Shown: piece after piece, positions 56,106 through 64,000 of the stretch
Numbering within the stretch: the first letter of the stretch is position 1
Layout of the letters: each line of letters opens with the position of its first letter
Source: Aphrocallistes beatrix
Taxonomy: Eukaryota > Porifera > Hexactinellida > Sceptrulophora > Aphrocallistidae
Direction of reading: 5' to 3'
NCBI GenBank assembly: GCA_963281255.1
Contig: OY725503.1
Coordinates: forward strand, 558,001-622,000
Length of the DNA stretch: 64,000 nucleotides
Notes under the pieces: generated by a model
Database searches by the model: none
Told to the model about the DNA's origin: nothing
Seen by the model: only the letters and a program-made list of their open reading frames with translations
Translations under genes and position numbers: made by a program

Positions 56106-57183
56106 ACATATTGCAATGTTGTTGACATTGCAACAACTAACTACCACTTTTAAAGCTTTATAATTGAGTGAATGCATTGTATATTATATGCTGCTATATT
56201 GTCCCTTCTCCCAATTATATTTGTACACATGTATTTTGCTGATATTAAATTCTGATTAAACTTTCATAAATGAGATTTTAATCTCGGTTGCATTATTTCC
56301 TTTCAATAAAGGTGACGAAAATTACGTATATTTCTATCCTGATGTGTTTCGATAGAAGCTATATTTGCTTTCAGAGAATTCCACTGTACAGGATATCTTA
56401 TTAGAGTTTTCTTAATACAGTGGAATCTCCCAAAACGGATATGGTTCAAGTTGGTAAGTTATCAATCGGTCTCTGTTGCACTGAAATATGTGCAAAGTGT
56501 TATGTAATACAGTTTCAATGGCCTCGAAGGTTTGTATAATTGCATTGTTATGAATTAATGATCACTGAAGCCCAGAACTACTGATAGATGGGAATCTTCA
56601 TCTCAGTGCAATATGTAGATGGTTGAATCTTCTCAATAGAACTTTATTTTATTTTAATAATCGGACTCTGTAGTGTGAGCTTTGAGTATACAATTCTGTT
56701 TAAATGAGCAATTCCATTTGCTCCAATACAGCTATTTACACCACTTTGGAGACAATTTGAACTCTACCCCTACCGCAATTGAAACTATTTTTGTCCAATT
56801 AAATTTTGTCGGACTTGAATGGTTTAGGTTTATATGCTAACATATTTGAGATTTTATTGTGTTACAAGTCTCCTCATTCAAATTGACTATCTCATTTCGT
56901 GAGGAGAATTGAATACTAGATAATATTTTCTGTCACCCCTAATTTCTGGAATTCGTTATAAATACAGTCAACTCCGCTTAATCGGGCCACTTTTGGCAGG
57001 ACCGGAATAGCTCTCATACATAGAAGCTAATGCAAAATATTTTCGGTTAATAGGGTTCTCCGCTTAATCGGGGCAAAATGTCTTCTGACCGATGTGACCC
57101 TATTAAGCGGAGTCGACTGTATATTCCAAAATTACTCCGGAAATTAGGAACTCCTCTCAAGTTCAGAGTTGAGTGTATCTAGC
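56106..57183. other. Intergenic, astacin gene to DENND11
   Basis: Contains a PogoA copy at 56965-57119 (CAGTCAACTCCGCTTAATCG to GTCGACTG, TA flanks) and a terminal fragment cagtggaatctcccaaaacg at 56417. The DENND11 promoter should lie right of 57119. Nothing else seen. Confidence 0.55.
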
Positions 57184-59487
57184 ATGTCAGAGGAACCTGT
57201 ACAGGTGGAACAGCTCCTGATAGAAATAGACCCGTGTCCAGATGAACACCCGCTACTGCCCTCCAACCCTGACTACACCTCTCCCACCCTCCCTCTCCTA
57301 CCGGCACCCCCCGGGGTAGTGATAGAGAACCCTTACTCAGAGATTGAATTCGCTCCGGTTCCCCCTACCGATCTGTCCAGCATGCCGGTTCCCAGCAGCA
57401 CAGAGAGTGACTGCAGCATTGTTTGTTTGTTTGTTGTTTTGTTCCACGTCACGCGTGGACACGAGATTGTCTGGTCGCAGCCAGACGGACTCAACCTAGA
57501 AGGAGTAGAGCTGAAGGCCGTGCCGAGTGGAATGCATACGATAGAGAGGGATTTCATTTACTTCAGAAAAGCAGGTTTGTCTATATATACGTACCAATAT
57601 ACACACACGAGACGGAGTTATTTGACGTTGAGAAATGTAATTTCAATCACTTAGTAATTGTTGTTATGCCAAAATTCTGAAAAATTCGTACACTAATTTA
57701 TACTTCTAAGCAAACTCAAAATGCCAGAAAATTCTTTTTACTGATTAGTCAACGCTTAATCGGGAAAAGTCTCCAGGAACGGGATGGTTCCCTTACATAT
57801 AAACTAATACTAAAATTCATCGGTTAATTGGGAACTCCGCTTAATCGGGAGAAAATACATGCCAACCTGAGCCATGATAAAAGCGGGACGCAGCGTTGAA
57901 TTTCGCGGGACATGGCGGGACGCAATAGAAAAGTATTATGCATAGAATTAAAAAAAACGGGACATAATGGAGAAATTTCATGTAAAAACGGGACATTTGT
58001 CAAAATTAACTCAGGAGAAGAGTGAAAAAAGTGGGACGTCCCGCAAAAAACGGGACGGTTGGCATGTATGAAAATATCCGGGACCAAAGTGTCCCGATTA
58101 AGCGGAGTCACCTGTACTTAGTATACTCACCATCTTCTAAGGATATTCAAAATTCCAGAAATTCTTTTGACTGAATTACATATTTCTCTGTTGCTAGGTC
58201 TGTACGGTCTTTCCTGCTTCGCAAAGCGCACTCTCCTATCAGAGTCTGAAGATTCAGTCGAGAGAGGAGCGAGAATGATGGCAGTGGGCGTCTTGGCCAT
58301 CTCTCCAGACTCCCTCCCCTCTCACACAAACTTCCTCGCCACCTCCATTCAGAACCTCCTGGACAACCCGACAGATTTTTCACACCTCGCGGACTATTAC
58401 ACCTCACACACTTTCGATTCGAATCGCGAGCAAAGACACCCAAACTTGGACATCACGATTATCAACACCTCCATTCTATCCGCGGTCAGTGGTGGTCACG
58501 ATTTCGCACGTTTCATACAAATCCTTGGTCCAAGCGTGTTCGTTCTGTGGAAATTCCTCTTACTACAGTCACGTGTCCTATTCTACTCGAAACCTCCGAT
58601 TGGACCTTGCTGCAACTGGGTCTACTTCACCGGTCTCCTAGCTCAGTGTGACGTCATCAAGATTAACCCGAACCCTCACTTCTACATCAGCGTAGCAGAC
58701 CTGGATGCGTTGAAGGAAGAGCAGAGCTATGTTGCTTGTTGCACTGAGCAGATTCTGCAGATCAAGAAGGCCTACTACGACGTGTTTGTTCCGGTATTAC
58801 GGTCTGGAACCGGTGAGATTGACAGCGCGAAGATTACCTGTCCCGGAGTGATGCTTCGACCGGTGCTGTTCATTAACAACACGGATATCAACCGGTAAGA
58901 CTTGTACCTGCATTCAACGAAATTATGTTATAAACCAATGGGACAATAGCCAATAGAATTATACATCATATTGGTTGTAATACCATATAAGGGCATTAGT
59001 CAATGATGGGAGGAGAAAGACAATACAAATTTCCAAAAATGATTGGAAAAATTGATCGCGGGATCCTAATGCCCTATACAATATAGGTTTTCCTCTATGC
59101 ACCTCCCCCATGGGACATCCCTGGTCCAAGGAAAGTATTTAGTCTAAGTCTGGTTCTACGCATTCTCCTATTTATAGTTATCGGAGCCTAATGAAACGAT
59201 GTGACGAATTCAGAGGTGTTCTCACGGACAGAGATCAGCTGAACCAGACTTGCATCCAATTCTTCCGCGAGGTGAACAACAACCTCTTCTCACACTTCAC
59301 CGACTATTCCCAGTTCGATTCTCTAATCAACCCTCATCTGCTCAGGAGAGCTGGACTGGATGCTTATGGAGACTTCAGTTTCCTTCGCTTCTTCAGTCAA
59401 ACTTATAATTTAAGACTGAATCTTCAGAGAGAATCTGAAATATCGACTCTCCTCTGCTGTAGTCCAAGGGTGGGGAGCATGCTCTAA
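57184..59487 (+). CDS. DENND11: DENND11 (LCHN/KIAA1147) DENN-domain protein, three exons
   Basis: Exons 57184-57574, 58198-58894, 59178-59487. Start at MSEEPVQVEQLL (first ATG after an upstream TTG). The N-terminus is acidic and Pro-rich, then the uDENN-like part HEIVWSQPDGLNLEGVELKA and FIYFRKAGLYGLSCFA, ERGARMMAVGVL, the central part LWKFLLLQSRVLFYSKPPIG and YVACCTEQI, and the C-terminal RRAGLDAYGDFSFLRFFSQT ending STLLCC. These align along the full length with human LCHN, a putative Rab guanine-nucleotide exchange factor. Intron 1 contains nested repeats. A TTTG run at 57421-57434 is coding (VCLFVVLF strand) and not an error. Confidence 0.88.
57747..58114. mobile_element. PogoB MITE containing a family E insertion (57858-58066)
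   Basis: PogoB sequence runs to cttaatcgggagaaaat, breaks, and resumes at gaaaatatccgggaccaaag to GTCACCTG. The E element between has catgccaacc and ggttggcatg ends; gaaaat is repeated at the two borders as a target duplication. DENND11 intron 1. Confidence 0.8.
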
Positions 59488-60263
59488 CTTGTCACTTGAC
59501 AGTAATCACTGGTTGAACTAATTTGTTGTTATTCTCTTGTTGTGGTGTTTGTATTATGAATTCATCAAAACTTCGGATTGAACGCATATAAATTCAAATT
59601 GAAACGATTGAAGCGAAATTGCAAACAAAAGAAACATTTTCAATGAGAATGAACGAATTTCAATAGTGCACTAGAACTCGTAAATATTCACCCCGGATTT
59701 ATATTTCATCACTTCGTCACACATATAAATTGGTTGGTTTTTATATACAAACAAATATACAATACACTACAATTGCCACATAACTTTACTATGGTCTGCT
59801 ATGGTTAGTGGTCATGTTGGTATTATACAGCACCAAACTTTTGAGTTATTACCCAATTGATGGGTTTCTATGGACACGAAATTTCTCCATTATGTCCCGA
59901 TTTTTTATAATACCTTTCTATTGCTACCCGCAATGTCCCGCGAAATTCAACGCCGCTTTTATTGTGGCTGATGTTGATGAGTTAGTATTTTCACTGTGTT
60001 GTGTATTCCATTCACATTATTCGCACACTTCTATGTTAATATGATTGTGTTAAACACTTTCCACTGATTAACACAGTTATATTCTCTGTGGGGAATAAAT
60101 CCATAGAAATTCTAGTTAGAACTTTAGCACAGTAGAATTTATTCGTGTAATATAGTATTACAGCTCGACACAAAATAGTATCCATCCATCCATCTATATA
60201 AACAGGTGGAACTGGAGACTATTCTGTATATTTTGTGAATTAGGCACATTACTTCCAGCACGG
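59488..60263. other. Intergenic, DENND11 to RNF19-like gene
   Basis: Holds a family E fragment at 59876-59970 (attatgtcccgattttttat, aatgtcccgcgaaattcaac). Otherwise AT-rich with no gene seen. Confidence 0.5.
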
Positions 60264-61346
60264 ATGTCAGATGGAATAATTATGAATGACGTCACTGACA
60301 CGACTCCATTTTGTGTCTCCATCTCCAACGATGAAATCAGCACAACTGAAGATGAGAAATTGTCTCAAATGACAAAATGTCCGATTTGTTTCGATGATAC
60401 TGAACTTTCAGAATCTCCGAATGATCCGATCTGTACTTCCTCTCCTCCGCACATCCCTCCTTGCCTCTCCTGTCTTTTCGAATATTTTAAAACCACTCTG
60501 ACTGAGTACAGGCACGTATCATGTCCCATTTGTGAGAAAGACATCAATTTCACGTTGCTACAGAAAGTAATGGAATGGAACCATCACGTTGAAGAGTTCA
60601 ACCAATACGATTCTAGGCTTTTAGAACAGTGCTTAAAGCGGGATCCTAACGCCAAGTTTTGCCCTCACCCAGATTGCCCGTACGTTGCAATCGTCCCCAA
60701 TTGTAAAAAGTGTCCCCAGCTAACATGTCCACGTTGCTCCAACGATTTCTGTGGAATGTGTCAAGAGAAGTGGCATCCAGATCAAATCTGCAGTGGCTAC
60801 GCCTCTGTCCTCGCAAACAACATCAAAAAATGTCCAAACTGCTCCACCCATATTGAGAAAGTGAACGACGGTAGTTGTAATCTAATTTCCTGCCAAATAT
60901 GTCAAAAGAAATTCTGCTGGCTCTGTGGCAGGGAGGCATCTGAACTCCACTTCTGGAGTCCGTCGGGTTGTACCTATTTCGGGAACAACCGCTGGGACGT
61001 CCGCCGTACGAACTACTGCCAACTTTGCATCCTGCTCACGGCCCCTTTAATCATTTTCCTGCTGACTATTTTCGCGCTTTTCGGCATCTTCATCGCTCTA
61101 CCCATTCTAGCCGGGTTTCTCCTGAATAAAATTACGTGGAAGTACAAATGTCTCAAAATCACGGTTATCACAATCGTAGTGACGGTTTTAATCCTTTTGA
61201 GTCCGATTCTCTACATTCTCTTCGTCATTCTTGCTGTCCCACTAATGTACCTGTTTTTCTACATTATAATGCCCATCTACCTCTGTAAGAAAGGACTATG
61301 CTGCAGGTGCAGGGGATTTCAAATGGACCAAGAGGAGATTTCGTGA
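60264..61346 (+). CDS. RNF19-like RBR E3 ubiquitin ligase with C-terminal membrane helices, single exon
   Basis: 360 residues. RING1 at about 39-95 (CPICFDD ... CPICEKDI), IBR at about 118-175 (KFCPHPDCPY ... CPRCSNDFCGMCQEKWH), RING2 at about 190-235 (KCPNCSTHIEKVNDGSCNLI, CQKKFCWLCGR). The Cys in DGSC is the position of the catalytic thioester Cys in RBR ligases. Two to three hydrophobic segments follow, ending FYIIMPIYLCKKGLCC, which matches the RNF19A/B tail (VVPISLCRSGGC). RBR enzymes take ubiquitin from E2 onto themselves, then pass it to substrate; RNF19 proteins are ER- or vesicle-associated. Human RNF19 is about twice as long; the long Ser-rich tail is absent here. No introns seen in the coding part. 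Confidence 0.88.
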   Translation: MSDGIIMNDVTDTTPFCVSISNDEISTTEDEKLSQMTKCPICFDDTELSESPNDPICTSSPPHIPPCLSCLFEYFKTTLTEYRHVSCPICEKDINFTLLQKVMEWNHHVEEFNQYDSRLLEQCLKRDPNAKFCPHPDCPYVAIVPNCKKCPQLTCPRCSNDFCGMCQEKWHPDQICSGYASVLANNIKKCPNCSTHIEKVNDGSCNLISCQICQKKFCWLCGREASELHFWSPSGCTYFGNNRWDVRRTNYCQLCILLTAPLIIFLLTIFALFGIFIALPILAGFLLNKITWKYKCLKITVITIVVTVLILLSPILYILFVILAVPLMYLFFYIIMPIYLCKKGLCCRCRGFQMDQEEIS

Positions 61347-62348
61347 AGATCTCCGTTCGGATTTCATCCCTGTAGATTAAACTGATTCGGATGCATATTT
61401 TATATTACTCTTAATCCTTGAGTATGACATTTCTATTATTAGATATTGTTTATTTATAAACAAGGTGATGGGAGAGGGGCATTGGAATTTGAGGACTTTG
61501 GTTGTTCTTCAGAATGTACTATTAGGTTTTGGTATTAAATGTGTATATAAACCGCAATCCAGTTTCTACTTATTCGAAAACTGATTTAATGTTAGGAATT
61601 CACTGACAGAAACTTTCTATTTTTGATTTAAGATATTGTCAGATAACTATTTCGATTCGAGGATCAATCGAGTAAAACGAGATTGTACCTCCATTCAGAG
61701 TCGCATAGTGTCGCTTTAAAATTTAGTCGTATTAAATGTATGTAATCATCGATAGGGTAAGTCTTATGCTAAATTAGTCCGTTACACCACTCAAAAGAAT
61801 ATTTGTGTCTCAATCTCCAATGACGAAATCAGCACTACTTTACCCACTCACATACTCACATACTAGTTCCCTTAGCCCCTAATATTGCCAATAGTGATAC
61901 TACCAGTATATGTCCGCACTAATAGACATTCCGACTGATATTTATGTAGATTCAGCGGCCGGCAGCTCTAGGCAGGCGTGCCACTGGCACACAAGGTCAA
62001 ATATGTCGACATTGTAGGTAAACTGACACACTTGATTCGAAAGGTTGCCGGCATCTGCTAATGCCATATGTCTACAGTTACACACTAATAGACATTGAAT
62101 ATGGGCCATAGCCACCGATCCGGTATCAACCTGACCACTTTTGACCAATTTAGCCTCAAAAGGGACCATTTTGTTCGGTCGGAATGGTTTCAACCTGACC
62201 ACTTCACACCTAGTGACACGGCCTTGATATGCCAACTGACACATAATATAGCTCTGGAATGATTAATATCAAAAGTTTTAACTCAGTTACCGCTGTCATT
62301 TATGGAAATAGTTTAACTTATTTTGATATGAAATAGGTTAATATTAGA
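61347..62348. other. Intergenic, RNF19-like gene to MRPS25-like gene
   Basis: Holds the RNF19 scrap at 61805-61846. The stretch 61915-62240 has short repeats (cactaatagacatt twice, caacctgaccactt twice) and a 100-codon minus-strand frame of unknown meaning, more likely repeat-derived than a gene. Confidence 0.4.
61805..61846 (+). pseudogene. Scrap of a duplicated RNF19-like gene
   Basis: About 40 bp reading tttgtgtctcaatctccaat and onward match the RNF19-like gene at 60309-60350 (codons for FCVSISNDEIST) with about five mismatches. It lies 1.5 kb downstream in the same orientation with no surrounding frame. Likely the remnant of a tandem duplicate or a duplicated 5' segment. Confidence 0.5.
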
Positions 62349-62714
62349 ATGGCTAACTTAGGTTCTCATGTACTCAATGCTATATCGAAACAATATCGGA
62401 AATTTGAGTATCTCTCAAAATGGCCTTTAAAACTGCCGAAAAATGTGGCTGCGGTTAACCTATTTTTGGCAAACACCGATTCACCATTCCATCCACACCC
62501 AGGCGCCAAACATTTCCTCATTGAGTGCATTCCACAGCTCAAATACAGTAACCCTGGTTACCAGATTAAGGTACAAGTTGAAGGAAGAGAGAGATCGCTT
62601 CTATGCGTTGAGCAGACTTGTGGCACTCGCTACGAAGTAGACGTATCTGATCTGGAAAGAGACGACATTAAACGTATTTTAGAGGAGTTTTCTCACAAAG
62701 TTCCTGTTTCATAG
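62349..62714 (+). CDS. Mitochondrial ribosomal small-subunit protein mS25-like (MRPS25, L51/S25/CI-B8 domain)
   Basis: 121 residues. The stretch GAKHFLIECIPQLKYSNPGY follows the S25 signature GARKFVFFNIPQIQYKNP, and the end SDLERDDIKRILEEF matches the family's last helix. The fold is thioredoxin-like and shared with mL43 and NDUFA2, so these are the alternatives; the IPQ.KY.NP pattern favours mS25. Shorter than the human protein (about 173 residues), mainly at the C-terminus. No clear mitochondrial presequence beyond a basic N-terminal helix. Single exon here. An AATAAA lies at 62783. Confidence 0.75.
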   Translation: MANLGSHVLNAISKQYRKFEYLSKWPLKLPKNVAAVNLFLANTDSPFHPHPGAKHFLIECIPQLKYSNPGYQIKVQVEGRERSLLCVEQTCGTRYEVDVSDLERDDIKRILEEFSHKVPVS

Positions 62715-64000
62715 AGTAGCGATTTATTTGTTTCTGTTATTTGTAGCTATTTTTTGTTTGTTTTGTGCTTGTTGTTTACTTGAATAAAACATTTGTCACT
62801 TCTAATTGTAACGAAATGTGAAAATGTAATTACGTATGTGATTACATTTTCTTGTTTTCAACCAAACTCTGAGTAACTGTCAATTTGTTGGCTTTGTATT
62901 CTACGGATGAAAGATTTCATGATTAATTCCGCGATGCAGAAACTGTCACTTTATTACAGTGGTTCCCAACCTGGGGTCCATGGACCCTTAGTGGTCCACA
63001 GAAGATATCAGGGAGTCCACAGCCAAAAAAGGTTCGTTATTCAAGACTATTTCTTTGGGCAAAATTCACGTCTAGTCACCTAAGACAGAATAATATTGTA
63101 AACAAGATCTTTTGTGCCCTTTTCAATCCTTGAGGATCGAATATCATGTTTTCTTTCATGGAAGAAGACAGTTGAGCGAACCACGGCACAAAACTGGCAC
63201 TGGTTTCTATAGAAGTGTCCGATTCCGTTACGAATCTTAACTAAGACTGAATTCATTCACGCTTAGCCTATTGTCCTGATTTCTAATAAATTCTAGTTAT
63301 TTCCTAGACAATTTAGTGTGCGGTTGTTTGATCACTGATAGCTATTATCAATTTACTCCTACCTCAGTTTGTGTATATATACTCTCACAGTCAATTATTT
63401 CTAATTTCTCATTTTGCCGTTCCTTTTTTAAATATTCGTTTGCAAAATATTTAATTTCTTCTGTATCATATTGATTTTGTTTTCTTATATATATATTTTG
63501 CAACATTATAAAAGACATAACAAAATACTTTCAATTTGCAATAGTCACATTCGCCATTTTTACAGATATTTCGTGATTTTATAGATCTCGAATTATTGCA
63601 AAAAACATTGCTCAGAATTAATACTCAAAATAACTGTTTATTATAAATATTTGTAACTTGATTATTTAACTATGTGTATTTTGATTAATTAAAATCCCAT
63701 CCCCGATGTCAAAATACAGTTGTTTTTTTCGAAGAAAAACGTATTTATAGTCAACTCCGCTTAATTGGGACAAATCTCCAGAAACGGAATGGTTCCCATA
63801 CATAGAAGCTAATACTAAATTTCATCGTTTAATTGGGAACTCCGTTTAATCAGGCTCAAAGTGTCCCGATTAAGAGTCACCTGCACATCCGTATTATCTG
63901 GTCGATTGTAGCATGAGTAGACTTTTCAAATCTGTTTCATTCGAGCAATAAATTTCTTAAAATCTGTACATAACTGACTTCACCGTTGTATGAGTAGCAA
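62715..64000. other. Right end: intergenic with repeat fragments
   Basis: A truncated gtggacccc-family hAT end at 62957-63035 (cagtggttcccaacctgggg to cagccaaaaaaggtt) and a PogoB copy at 63748-63883 with a gap near its right end. AT-rich elsewhere, no gene seen. Confidence 0.55.

Noticed and set aside
57169-57183. Extension of DENND11 upstream of 57184
   Set aside because: No ATG there; the open frame begins with TTG. The first ATG gives MSEEPVQ.
61942-62244. 100-codon minus-strand frame
   Set aside because: Region is made of short repeated words; no family match recognised. Not called as a gene.

Overview
The window is nuclear DNA of an animal: intron-rich split genes with GT-AG introns of roughly 90 bp to 2.6 kb, AT-rich, and dense in short non-autonomous DNA transposons. 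The large genes are built from extracellular modules (SRCR, sushi/CCP, TIL, EGF, CUB, astacin), mostly one module per exon with symmetric phase-1 introns. A giant SRCR+sushi transmembrane receptor resembles the multi-SRCR/sushi receptors described from sponges (Geodia). I therefore favour a sponge or another early-branching or marine invertebrate, but the sequence alone does not fix the phylum. I saw no rRNA, tRNA, CRISPR array or retrovirus-like element.

Layout. 1-22927 (minus): one very large receptor gene, about 2,935 residues visible, running off the left edge in its cytoplasmic tail. Its order is signal peptide, CCP, 3 SRCR, then three rounds of CCP + 6 SRCR, 5 TIL domains, a degenerate SRCR, a membrane helix and a basic tail. 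Two single-exon genes lie in its introns: a coiled-coil protein (12645-13418, plus) and an arylacetamide-deacetylase-like hydrolase (18274-19563, minus). 24266-30562 (minus): an 11-exon espin-like ankyrin protein of about 858 residues, with a 12-bp minisatellite in one intron. 31286-31828 (minus): intronless ribosomal protein L11. 33502-33834 and 34625-35128 (minus): two small membrane proteins with PPxY motifs.

The strand switches near 36 kb. 36808-56105 (plus): a secreted protease of about 1,635 residues (signal, prodomain, astacin, CUB, 24 EGF-type exons, two CUBs). Two single-exon genes sit in its introns: an RBM34-like RNA-binding protein and a serine-carboxypeptidase-like pseudoenzyme. 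57184-59487 (plus): DENND11/LCHN in three exons. 60264-61346 (plus): RNF19-like RBR ubiquitin ligase. 62349-62714 (plus): mitochondrial ribosomal protein S25-like.

Repeats. I group them by termini. PogoA has CAGTCGACTCCGCTTAATAG and PogoB has CAGTCAACTCCGCTTAATCG or CAGGTGACTCCGC; both usually sit between TA dinucleotides and they share internal sequence. PogoG has CAGTCAGGGTCGCTTAT. Family E has ACATGCCAAC ends with repeated cgggac words. Family J is about 110 bp, has weak AACCCTTAAAT inverted ends and an outward TATAAATAG/GGGCGGGG block. hAT-like families have CAGTGGTTCCCAACC and similar ends with 8-bp target duplications. Several are nested in one another. The two giant genes look like parts of a cell-surface/matrix system (multi-ligand receptor plus secreted matrix protease), but nothing in the window proves that they act together.
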